Positions 56,408 to 64,000 of a stretch of DNA of 64,000 nt are shown piece by piece; position 1 is the first letter of the stretch; each line of letters opens with the position of its first letter. A model generated the notes under the pieces. The model made no database searches, was not told the DNA's origin, and was given only the letters and a program-made list of their open reading frames with translations. Location: IMG/VR virus record IMGVR_UViG_3300020442_000362, positions 1-64,000 of that record; one strand, written 5' to 3'. The DNA comes from a virus. The position numbers and the translations under genes are program-made.

Positions 56408-58426
56408 TTATCCTCCTAATGCGACTGACATTGCCATGGTAAAGGGTTGCATAGCAAAAGTCTGGTTTAAAGTGTCGTCATAAGAAGCAAGAACAGGAGT
56501 TAAAGTTGCTGTTGTTCCTGTTGCTAATTTAGTGAATGTCGCACTACCACCCATACCTGAATGTGTTTCGCAGTAAGGATATAATGTGCTAGGTGTATTT
56601 GCATCTACAACTAGAACCATCGTAGCACCTGATGTTCCTTGCGTACCACTATATGTCACACCTGAAGTAAGTTTAGTTCCCCCACCATGTGTACCATCTT
56701 GAGTAGCACTAAGTGCAAATAAATGTCCTGAGTGTGTACTTGATGATAAATCAAAAGTATATGTTTGACCTTGTATTAATTTTAAAGTTTCGTTTACACC
56801 ACCTAAGAATGTATAATAATTATTGCTTCCATCATTATACACTGTACTATTAAAAGTCGTATCTACATTTGGACTTCCTATTGTAAGAGTAGGTACAGTT
56901 GAATATCCTGAACCACCAGCAGTCATTGTGACAGCTGTCACTTCTCCAGTGTTAGCATTTATAGTAGAGTATGCTGCAGCTGGTCGACCACCATTACTTC
57001 TTGCAGAAACTGTCGTAGTTGCTGTGGCTTGAACTCCACCAGAAGGTGGAGCTGATAGAGTGATATTAGGTGCAGTCGGATAACCTGAGCCAGAGTCAGT
57101 AATAGTAATACCACTAACTGCAAATGTATTACTATTCTGACCATCGTCAACAATAGTAGCAGTTGCAGTAGCTTGTCTTGCAGGAGTAGTAGATGGTGCA
57201 TCGATAGTGACAGTAGGAGCAGAGGTATAACCACCACCTGGATCGGACATAACTGCAGTATCTACACCTGAGTTATTAGGAAGTGGGAAAGTAATAGTTG
57301 GTGCATTTAAATACCCAGCACCACCATCAGTCACAGTAATAGATGCGATAGAGTTAGTCACTCCTGAATTCATTTGAATCTGACCAGTTGTTTGGTCTTT
57401 CATAATTTTAGCATCGTCTAGGAATATAGTATTCCCACCAACATATAAGTTTCTCCATTTTTTAGTAGAGGATCCTAGATCGTAAGTATCATCAGCTGCT
57501 GGTAATACATGTTCTGCTATTGCTCCGAAAGAAGCACTAACTGAACCGAATGATAAGTTTCCTGCTCCATCAGATTGTAATGCACCTGCAGCATCTGTAA
57601 CATTTAATTCAGTAGGACCAACAGAGTTAGCAGAAATATCAGTAGTAAGTTGAACTGCACCTGAACCATCAAATGAAACTGCGGAAGCAGTGACATCTCC
57701 AGTAAGACTAAAATTTTGAGCACTAGCCAAAGCTGTAGCAGTGGTAGCAGTACCTGCACTTGCAGCAACTACATTTAAATTATCAACAAAAGTTTTAGTG
57801 ACTCTTGCATCTATTGCAGCATTTGCTCTTGTGTCAGTGTAGTATAAATTAGTAGATCCTTCAGATAAATTATCTGTATCAAAAGAAGATAAAGAAACTG
57901 CTGGAGTAAATGAGTTTGCGTTGTCGTCATATGTCCAAGTAAGACCTGTACCATTTTGAACTAGAGCTGATATTCTATCATCAACTCTTTCGTTAGTGTA
58001 GTAAAGATTAGTAGATCCTTCGCCAATATTATCTGTATCTAATGTTAGAGTACCACCTAAGGATAATGATTGTGAGTTTAAAGTCACACCTGAATTAGCA
58101 AGCATGGCATTCGTGACACCACTTGCTTTTACTTGTAATGTATTTCCTGAAACTTGTAGAGAGGAATCGTCTACATTGATTGCTAGGTTTGCTGAGCCAG
58201 CAGTTGAGCCACCTGTTAAACCTGAGCCAGTAGCAGTAAGAACTTCAGTAATATCTCCTGAGCCACCACCTGCTACAACATTCGCTACTTCAACTACACC
58301 ACCTGAAGCACGAACATAAATTTTTTTGTCTGCAGTATTTACTGCAATTTCACCGACAGCTAAGTCGGAAGTGGTTGGAACACTTGAAGCAGTTTCAGAT
58401 CTTTTTACTTTTATTACAGTTGACAT
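56408..58426 (-). CDS. Fibre/whisker-like virion protein with beta repeats and cupredoxin-like end
   Basis: 672 residues. The N-terminus STVIKVKRSETASSVPTTSD is the adaptor seen in marine fibre proteins, followed by Ser/Asn-rich repeats (EGSTNLYYTNERVDDRI). Residues about 350-520 hold at least four repeats of the GSGYxxAPxITI...ATAT type also found in gp14. Near the end, QTYTFDLSSSTHSGHLFAL and TLYPYCETHSGMGGSATF form a cupredoxin-like unit with C-x2-H-x2-M. Probably an exposed appendage involved in host contact. Confidence 0.7.
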   Translation of the reverse strand: MSTVIKVKRSETASSVPTTSDLAVGEIAVNTADKKIYVRASGGVVEVANVVAGGGSGDITEVLTATGSGLTGGSTAGSANLAINVDDSSLQVSGNTLQVKASGVTNAMLANSGVTLNSQSLSLGGTLTLDTDNIGEGSTNLYYTNERVDDRISALVQNGTGLTWTYDDNANSFTPAVSLSSFDTDNLSEGSTNLYYTDTRANAAIDARVTKTFVDNLNVVAASAGTATTATALASAQNFSLTGDVTASAVSFDGSGAVQLTTDISANSVGPTELNVTDAAGALQSDGAGNLSFGSVSASFGAIAEHVLPAADDTYDLGSSTKKWRNLYVGGNTIFLDDAKIMKDQTTGQIQMNSGVTNSIASITVTDGGAGYLNAPTITFPLPNNSGVDTAVMSDPGGGYTSAPTVTIDAPSTTPARQATATATIVDDGQNSNTFAVSGITITDSGSGYPTAPNITLSAPPSGGVQATATTTVSARSNGGRPAAAYSTINANTGEVTAVTMTAGGSGYSTVPTLTIGSPNVDTTFNSTVYNDGSNNYYTFLGGVNETLKLIQGQTYTFDLSSSTHSGHLFALSATQDGTHGGGTKLTSGVTYSGTQGTSGATMVLVVDANTPSTLYPYCETHSGMGGSATFTKLATGTTATLTPVLASYDDTLNQTFAMQPFTMAMSVALGG

Positions 58427-58445
58427 GAACCATTCCTATTAAGTT

Positions 58446-58473
58446 AGTTATAAAAAAATTATTTCTTATAACT
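58446..58473 (-). terminator. AU-rich hairpin between fibre genes
   Basis: An 8-bp inverted repeat AGTTATAA / TTATAACT at the end of the gene at 58475. Only A/T-rich pairs, so weak; it may be a processing or pausing site instead. Confidence 0.3.
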
Positions 58474-58474
58474 T

Positions 58475-60310
58475 TTAGTAAGTTCCGCCATCTACACCTG
58501 TTATTGCTACTGCTCCACTTGTGACTGTAAAGTTTGCTGAAGCGAAAGATGCAACACCTTTTACTGATGTGGTAGCATCTAGTCCTGCTAGGACACCTGT
58601 ACTATCATTATAAGATAGTCCTGTGCTACCAGTGACACTTAATGCAGCACGAGATCTTGCGTTAGTGTAATATAGATTAGAAGATCCTTCACCTATGTCG
58701 TCTGAGTCTAGAGTTAAAGAAGCACCTAATGCGAGCGAATTACTATTAATTGTGACACTTGAGTTTGATAATTTAGAATTAGCGATACTTCCTGCTAACA
58801 TCGCATTCGTAACACCTAATGCTTTTACTCTAGCAGTGTCGGCATTTATTTCTATTGAACTATCATCTACATTTAAAGATAATGCGTTTCCTGTTTTACT
58901 TAAACCATCACCAGCACTAATTTGACCTGCTCCTGAGAACTGTTCAAAGTTAATAGCAGTCGTACCTAGTGTGACAGCTCCATCTGTTGATAGTACATAA
59001 CCATTGTCTGCGTTAGCAGTACCTTCTTCAACGAAAGCAAATGCACCAGCAACTAATTCTGATGCAGCATCTGCATCAGGAGTTCTAGTTAAAACGAATG
59101 CAGCAGATCCTGAACCAGTAGCTGTGACTTTATAGAAACCATTCTGAGCAGCAGTACTCTGGTCTTTAACTAGTATCCTGTCATTTACTGATACTGTGAC
59201 ACCATCAACTGATAATGCAAAGTTAGAGTTTGCTGTTAGTGTGCCTGCACCATTGTTATAAGTTGCGTTAAGGTTTCCAGTAGTAGCAACTTTAACAGGA
59301 GTCTTAACTGAAAGACCTGAAGTGACAGAATCTACATATGCTTTATTTACTAATGATTGACTTGAGAATCCTGCTCTAGCTTCGTATGAAGCTGGTACAA
59401 CAACAGTACCTGTACCATTAGGGGAAAGTTCTATATTTCCATTTGAGTCTGTTGAAGTAATAGCATTAGCATCTAATGTTAAATTATCAACATCTAAACT
59501 TGTTAATCCATTTATATCAGTTCTAGTAGCACCTAGTGCAACTGCATCAGATCCAATAGTAATAGAATTATTGGCTAATGATACTGCACCACTTGATACA
59601 CTAAAGTCGCCACCGAAAGAAGCAATACCTTTGTTAGACGAGGTAGCATCTTCTGCTGAAATAGTTAGAGTATCAGTTGAGCCAACTACTGCATCAATAC
59701 CTTCTCCTGCTGTGACAGTTAAAGTATTACCACCTGCAATAGTTTCTGAGTTAGATCCGTCAGTAAGTGTGAATGAAGTTGTGATAGAGGAAGTACTGGC
59801 AGCAGTAATACGACCTTTAGCATCAACAGTGATATTTGGTATAGCAGTAGAACTACCATAAGATCCTGCGGAGACTCCTGTAGCATCTAGGGCAGTAGTA
59901 ATAGTGACATCACCTGAACCATCAACACCTGTAGCAGAACCATCTACATCACCATCGATAGTAATAGTTCTTCCAGTAGTCCAAGCTGCAGCAGTACTTG
60001 CTGTAGATGCATTACCTGTTAAGTTCGCAGTAATAGTACCTGCGGAAAAATTACCAGAGCCATCTCTTTTTACTAACTTACTTGCTGTGTTAGCATTAGT
60101 TGCTCCATCTATTATGTCTGTAAAGTATTTACCACCTATTACGAAGTGGTTTGCTGCATTTCCTGCAGTTTCCGTACCGAAACCAACATATAGTCTATCA
60201 CCACCATTGGATCCGTTATCGGTAAGACCTGAGTATGCGAGTTCCCCTGCTGCAAGAGTCGTGGGGTTTCCCGAAGTCGACGATCTTTTTATTCTAACAA
60301 TTGCTGCCAT
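58475..60310 (-). CDS. Tail-fibre-like virion protein
   Basis: 611 residues. The start AAIVRIKRSSTSGNPTTLAA and the following GELAYSGLTDNGSNGGDRLY form a structural adaptor typical of marine phage fibres. The remainder is repetitive and Ser/Thr/Asp-rich, with GEGSSNLYYTNARSRAALSV near the C-terminus matching a repeat in the next gene. No enzymatic motif. Likely receptor-binding or decoration role. Confidence 0.7.
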   Translation of the reverse strand: MAAIVRIKRSSTSGNPTTLAAGELAYSGLTDNGSNGGDRLYVGFGTETAGNAANHFVIGGKYFTDIIDGATNANTASKLVKRDGSGNFSAGTITANLTGNASTASTAAAWTTGRTITIDGDVDGSATGVDGSGDVTITTALDATGVSAGSYGSSTAIPNITVDAKGRITAASTSSITTSFTLTDGSNSETIAGGNTLTVTAGEGIDAVVGSTDTLTISAEDATSSNKGIASFGGDFSVSSGAVSLANNSITIGSDAVALGATRTDINGLTSLDVDNLTLDANAITSTDSNGNIELSPNGTGTVVVPASYEARAGFSSQSLVNKAYVDSVTSGLSVKTPVKVATTGNLNATYNNGAGTLTANSNFALSVDGVTVSVNDRILVKDQSTAAQNGFYKVTATGSGSAAFVLTRTPDADAASELVAGAFAFVEEGTANADNGYVLSTDGAVTLGTTAINFEQFSGAGQISAGDGLSKTGNALSLNVDDSSIEINADTARVKALGVTNAMLAGSIANSKLSNSSVTINSNSLALGASLTLDSDDIGEGSSNLYYTNARSRAALSVTGSTGLSYNDSTGVLAGLDATTSVKGVASFASANFTVTSGAVAITGVDGGTY

Positions 60311-60322
60311 CTTTGTCTCCTA

Positions 60323-60625
60323 TTAAAATTCTCCTGAATCGAGTTGTTGTCCCTCGTTCATTAATTTTGTGACCTGCCATTTAGAGGTCGCTGTTTTATA
60401 TACTAGAATAGATCCATTCTCTAAGCCATCAGTAAGTACATCTACATTCTGACCTTGCTCTAGATTTACAGCAGTACCACTCTCACCTTGAACACCAACA
60501 GTTGATACAGTAGCTGTACCCTGTGTTGTAGCTGATGTGACAGTCGTAGTTGTTTGTGTACCAGTACTTGGTACTGTAGGATTTATACCCTCTTGTTGTT
60601 CTATGCTACCTTTTACATCAGGCAT
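60323..60625 (-). CDS. Small virion-associated protein, 100 aa
   Basis: Thr/Gly/Val-rich with low charge, beginning MPDVKGSIEQQEGINPTVPS. The C-terminal NGSILVYKTATSKWQVTKLM matches the NG-(S/Q)VL-Y--------W pattern present in the other fibre proteins here (for example NGQVLKYNASNSAFEP at 52822-53721). It shares one base with the 111-residue gene. Probably a fibre assembly piece. Confidence 0.5.
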   Translation of the reverse strand: MPDVKGSIEQQEGINPTVPSTGTQTTTTVTSATTQGTATVSTVGVQGESGTAVNLEQGQNVDVLTDGLENGSILVYKTATSKWQVTKLMNEGQQLDSGEF

Positions 60626-60960
60626 TATCTTGTCACCTCTGGTCTGATTGTCATTAATCCTTCAACTGCTCTTATAGTAGTATTAGCAGAGTCAAATACA
60701 TTTACATCGTAAACATATCTTCCTGCTTTAATCGCAGCAGTTTGTGCTGCAGATAAACTAATAGTACATACACCACCGATTGCGTTTGTCACAGCAGTAG
60801 TAAATGTTGCAGTTGGGTTGGCACTAGTAAAATCTTTTCTAGCTTGAGCTGTAATGGTTGCACCTGTTAGATTTTTCGCTGTGCCTGCTGTGTCTACAAC
60901 ATTTAATTGTAGAGTAAAATCTGTTCCTTGGTCAACGAATATATCTGTGATTGCAGCCAT
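60625..60960 (-). CDS. Ig-like beta-sandwich virion protein, 111 aa
   Basis: Starts MAAITDIFVDQGTDFTLQLN and continues in alternating strands (LTGATITAQARKDF, AGRYVYDVNVFDS) that fit an immunoglobulin-like or BppU-N-type domain used in baseplate and fibre proteins. No Cys. A CTAAATA box precedes it. Confidence 0.55.
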   Translation of the reverse strand: MAAITDIFVDQGTDFTLQLNVVDTAGTAKNLTGATITAQARKDFTSANPTATFTTAVTNAIGGVCTISLSAAQTAAIKAGRYVYDVNVFDSANTTIRAVEGLMTIRPEVTR

Positions 60961-60980
60961 TAAGTTCTCCTTATGACTAC

Positions 60981-60987
60981 TATTTAG
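60981..60987 (-). promoter_or_regulatory. Putative late promoter box CTAAATA
   Basis: CTAAATA on the minus strand in the 31-bp gap, 20 nt before the ATG at 60960. Confidence 0.45.
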
Positions 60988-60991
60988 TTAA

Positions 60992-61603
60992 TTATACTGT
61001 TCGCCAGCCAGCAGTTCCACCAATATAAATGTATTCTTTTGAGTCGTACTCTGATGATAATGTAGAGTTTCCAGTAGAACCATTTATTTTTTCGCCATTG
61101 GGATTTACTGTACAGCTATTTGTATCCCAAGTGCCATAAGCATCGGAAACATAAATAGTATCTCCAAGAGATGGAGAGGTTGGAAAAGTGACAGTTACAG
61201 GTGCATTAGTAGTGTCCACAAAGTAATGTCTAGTCGCTACAAGGTTGGTAGCACTACTAATTACAGATGTATCAGTTTTTACTGACTGCCTGATAGGTGT
61301 GGAAAGTTTGTTATGAGTGACACTATTATCGCCAACATTTTGAATAGTAAGTTCTTTCCCTAGAAATACACAATATAAATCTACAGAGTTTGCTAATGCT
61401 CCACCTGCAATATTAATTGTCGTACCACCATTAGATAAAGTATATGCAGTTCCAGGTTTCTGTACTACACCATCTTTAACTACAAGAAGTGCTTCTTCTC
61501 TAGGTGCTGGAAAGTTTAGATTAAAAGCAGTGTCCGCTCCATTAGTAGCGAAGGTTTGTTTCTCAAAACTTCCGAAAGATATTTCTCTGCCGAGATATGC
61601 CAT
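60992..61603 (-). CDS. Tail-fibre-associated virion protein, 203 aa
   Basis: MAYLGREISFGSFEKQTFAT followed by NLNFPAPREEALLVVKDGV and VVQKPGTAYTLSNGGTTIN is an N-terminal domain found in many phage fibre proteins. The C-terminal half (ATRHYFVDTTNAPVTVTFP) is a beta sandwich with NGEKINGSTGNSTL. Likely part of the fibre or baseplate periphery. Confidence 0.6.
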   Translation of the reverse strand: MAYLGREISFGSFEKQTFATNGADTAFNLNFPAPREEALLVVKDGVVQKPGTAYTLSNGGTTINIAGGALANSVDLYCVFLGKELTIQNVGDNSVTHNKLSTPIRQSVKTDTSVISSATNLVATRHYFVDTTNAPVTVTFPTSPSLGDTIYVSDAYGTWDTNSCTVNPNGEKINGSTGNSTLSSEYDSKEYIYIGGTAGWRTV

Positions 61604-61615
61604 ATTAGAGTCCTC

Positions 61616-64000
61616 TTATGTTTGCGACTCTTTCCATGATAACTTACCAGATACAATAAATGGTGACGAAGCAGTAATATCCGAAGTATCTTTCGGTTGT
61701 ACTGCTAGTGTCATCAAGTCTGGACCTGCTGGGAATACTGAGTCACCACCCAGAATACTATTACCCATATCAATCAAAGATGTCAAGTCAATGTTCAATG
61801 AACCTTGCGATACTGCTTGCGAGAAGATTACTGTACCTTGTTGTATCGTATCACCTGTATCGTGAGATATAAGTTGAGATAGAGCAGGGTTTTGAACATT
61901 CGTGTAATCTAACTTAGAAGGCAATCCATTCAAGATAAAGAATGCTGTCAAGTCTTTGTTAGTTGTCACACCTGCGTTATTTAATGATAGAATCATTCGG
62001 TTAATAATTTCTTTCTCACCGATTGCTCCTGTTAATCCTGAGTCAACTGATGGTGCCAATCTAATAGAGATTAGTGGGTGTGGTCTAGTCATATCAACTG
62101 CTCCACCACCATAAGCATTCTCACCAACTGTTATTGTAGTTCCTGAAGTGACATTCGGATAAGTAGCAACTTCAGGTGGATTAGAAGTAGCAGGATAAGA
62201 AGTAAATACTTTTGAGTTTGCTCCATCTACAATCACCTGAGTGACATATGCTAGAGCATCAGAAGGTATTCTTCCTTCACCATCTTTAATCAACTGACCC
62301 ACAGTCACTGTCTGTGCTTCTGCTTCTGAACAAGGTAGTGCATAAACATATACCCTCTTGTTATCTAGTGTCACTAGATCGAAAGTTGATACTGCGTCAG
62401 AAGTAAATGTAGTTGTACTACCTGCTTTAAATACCATCGGTTTACTATTAGCCGAGAACAAGTATGCCTTATCATCGTCAAATGTACCATCCATAATAAT
62501 GGATGTACCGAAGTGGAAGAGGGTAGGAGCTGATGATGGAGCATCTCCATTTTCAATCTCGTATCTTCCTGGCAAGTTTCCTGAACGGAAGTATGATTCA
62601 TTTAATCTGTTGTTATGTATAAATTCGTGGTTATAGTGTACATGTCCATTTCTATCTTTGAAACCGAATCTAATTTTACCTGCACCATACCAAGAATAAT
62701 CTACATAACCCATTTGAATTTTATGTACATTCAAATTAAATCCTGTATCACCCAAACCATCACATGGGTCTACATTCCAATCTTCTTGTGCTACTTTAAC
62801 ATCTACTGTTTTAGTAATCTTAACATTCGTAGCAGATACTCCTTTATATGGAGGTTGAATAATTAGTCTTTGGTCAGAGTCCACAGCAACAACCTGATAT
62901 GATTGTCCCCTAATTGAACACTTATCACCAGCAGCCAACTGAGTAGTGAACGAAGTAGTCGTACCTGTCACAACCTGAGAGTTAGCAGTAGTGTTTACTT
63001 TACCTGAAATCTGTAGAGTAGAAGATCTTCTTACACAATATAGTTTCTGACCATCGTACTCATAGAAGAAACCATTCTGGTCATCAAACATACCAGCTCT
63101 AACGAATGAGTCGTTCCAAGATTCTCTATAATACTCTGGGAATCCTGCAGCTTTAGTTTGAGTAATAGTACCAGTTGCAGTATAAGTAAAGGTCGTTGCG
63201 TTAGGAACAGTCGCTACTTGATATGTACCAACATATAAGTTCTCTCCTAATGTGACCTCTGCACCTTCTACAGTAATCCTATCTCCAACCACTAAGTTAT
63301 GTGGCTCCTGTGTTATAGCTGTCACAGTATTACCTGATGAAGCATAAGTTAATGAAGATAAAACTTTCGCAGGTGAGAAGTTAATAGCGAATGAGTTTTG
63401 AATACCTTTACCAGACTGGTATCTAAAGTATTTACGAGACTGTCTTACAATCTTACTGTTAGGAGAAGTTCCTGCAGTAATATCTACACCACCATCAAAT
63501 GATTTGTGTAGTGCGAATCCATCAGGTCGTAGTGATAGCTGAGTAATTTTAAAGTAATCAACATTACTTCCTGCTCCTGGGAATGTCTCTTGAATTTTTA
63601 GTTTTGTATCAGTCATAACTGCATCAACAGTAAATGCTCTGATTAAATCGTTTACTACAATATAGATGCTATCAAATTTCTTATAGTCTTTTAAGAATGT
63701 AGTATTTACACCTGTGACCATATTACCACCATTATCAAATGACGCATCACCATCTGCTTTAGTCATCTTAACAAGCGAACTAGTAGTAAGTGTATGAGTA
63801 CCAGTCGTTGCTGTTAAGTTAAGGGCAGTTCCTGCAATAGCAGAAGCATAAGAAGATGCCAACTGAATATCGATAGAGTTATTAGCAACAACATAAAGCT
63901 GAGATACATCAGTAAATACTCCGATATCAGCATTACCACCATTGTCATAAGTGACCTGTTCTCCAGGATATAAGTTATGCGGAACGAATGGTGATTGTGT
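61616..64000 (-). CDS. Large virion structural protein, 5' end outside the window
   Basis: The frame stays open to the window edge: the codons upstream of a TTG at 63862 continue without stop and read as normal protein (QSPFVPHNLYPGEQVTYDNG), so the TTG is not the start. At least 794 residues are present. The protein is beta-rich with DRITVEGAEVTLGENLYVGT, SWNDSFVRAGMFDDQNGFFY and ENGDAPSSAPTLFHFGTSII. It resembles large structural proteins of marine T4-like phages, probably baseplate or fibre; a precise T4 equivalent is not clear. Confidence 0.65.
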   Translation of the reverse strand, partial: TQSPFVPHNLYPGEQVTYDNGGNADIGVFTDVSQLYVVANNSIDIQLASSYASAIAGTALNLTATTGTHTLTTSSLVKMTKADGDASFDNGGNMVTGVNTTFLKDYKKFDSIYIVVNDLIRAFTVDAVMTDTKLKIQETFPGAGSNVDYFKITQLSLRPDGFALHKSFDGGVDITAGTSPNSKIVRQSRKYFRYQSGKGIQNSFAINFSPAKVLSSLTYASSGNTVTAITQEPHNLVVGDRITVEGAEVTLGENLYVGTYQVATVPNATTFTYTATGTITQTKAAGFPEYYRESWNDSFVRAGMFDDQNGFFYEYDGQKLYCVRRSSTLQISGKVNTTANSQVVTGTTTSFTTQLAAGDKCSIRGQSYQVVAVDSDQRLIIQPPYKGVSATNVKITKTVDVKVAQEDWNVDPCDGLGDTGFNLNVHKIQMGYVDYSWYGAGKIRFGFKDRNGHVHYNHEFIHNNRLNESYFRSGNLPGRYEIENGDAPSSAPTLFHFGTSIIMDGTFDDDKAYLFSANSKPMVFKAGSTTTFTSDAVSTFDLVTLDNKRVYVYALPCSEAEAQTVTVGQLIKDGEGRIPSDALAYVTQVIVDGANSKVFTSYPATSNPPEVATYPNVTSGTTITVGENAYGGGAVDMTRPHPLISIRLAPSVDSGLTGAIGEKEIINRMILSLNNAGVTTNKDLTAFFILNGLPSKLDYTNVQNPALSQLISHDTGDTIQQGTVIFSQAVSQGSLNIDLTSLIDMGNSILGGDSVFPAGPDLMTLAVQPKDTSDITASSPFIVSGKLSWKESQT

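Noticed and set aside
42530-58473. GTTATAA-type AU hairpins as a family of strong terminators
   Set aside because: Stems are only A/T-rich pairs and lack consistent U tracts, so I keep them as low-confidence hairpins only.
304-62866. Many plus-strand open frames of 60-206 codons
   Set aside because: They lie opposite well-supported minus-strand genes, read as low-complexity or Ser/Leu/Phe-rich shadows, and lack ribosome binding sites and domains.
61616-63862. TTG at 63862 as the start of the large structural gene
   Set aside because: The frame continues upstream as normal protein sequence to the window edge, so the gene is cut by the window rather than starting there.
1-64000. Integrase, attachment site, transposon or CRISPR array
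   Set aside because: No recombinase gene, no regularly spaced repeats and no insertion-sequence ends were seen; the content fits a lytic T4-like phage.

Overview
This window is a contiguous piece of an AT-rich T4-like marine myovirus genome. Every protein gene and the single tRNA lie on the minus strand, so transcription runs from high to low coordinates. T4 core genes are recognisable throughout: capsid, neck, tail and portal proteins, terminase, the gp43/44/62/45 replisome, gp41 helicase, UvsX/UvsY/UvsW, gp46/47, RegA and the late sigma factor gp55. Accessory genes typical of marine T4-like phages are also present (Hsp20, HesB/IscA, peptide deformylase, a CobS/CobT-like pair, a YRGIK peptide). 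No photosynthesis genes are visible. Base composition and an alphaproteobacterial RpoH-like promoter before hsp20 suggest a heterotrophic alphaproteobacterial host such as SAR11 (inference).

Layout from high to low coordinates (order of transcription). 64000-52800 holds virion fibre and structural genes, then neck genes gp13, gp14 and gp15. 52800-43067 holds the packaging, tail and head block: gp17, gp18, gp19, gp20, gp67-like, gp68-like, gp21, gp22 and gp23. 43040-41239 holds a strong terminator, a candidate glutamine riboswitch with its small YRGIK peptide gene, a cluster of micro-genes (several membrane peptides) and a tail-tube-like protein. 41237-34018 holds uvsY, uvsW, an Sm-like protein, hesB, gp55, a membrane protein, gp47, gp46, a DUF465-like peptide and peptide deformylase. 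34016-26937 holds cobT-like and cobS-like genes flanking a nuclease, a sulfotransferase and a glycosyltransferase. 26869-16823 holds tRNA-Arg, gp45, gp44, gp62, regA, a displaced fibre gene, hsp20, gp43, secreted and lipoprotein genes and uvsX. 16791-9083 holds gp41 followed by a putative DNA-base hypermodification island. 9034-1 holds conserved unknowns and a group of late genes whose N-termini look like T4 capsid-targeting peptides, including a 1289-residue polyprotein.

The most exciting region is 9905-15406. A TET/JBP-type 2OG-Fe(II) dioxygenase, an FkbM methyltransferase, an all-helical protein resembling DNA-base transferase/kinase-associated families, an inositol-phosphate synthase, a HAD phosphatase and a P-loop kinase resembling 5-hydroxymethyl-pyrimidine DNA kinases are chained by short overlaps. 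They fit a pathway that oxidises, phosphorylates and then decorates bases in phage DNA. A glycosyltransferase and a sulfotransferase at 29-30.5 kb might add further chemistry.

Two regulatory layers are visible. Thirteen sites share a box TTTACT, exactly 17 nt, then a TAGAAT-like box. Four minus-strand sites sit 6-7 nt before an ATG and predict leaderless mRNAs (gp43, gp41, a secreted protein, a DUF3310-like protein). One lies on the plus strand and points antisense through hesB. A second motif, CTAAATA, precedes many structural genes and may be the gp55-dependent late promoter.
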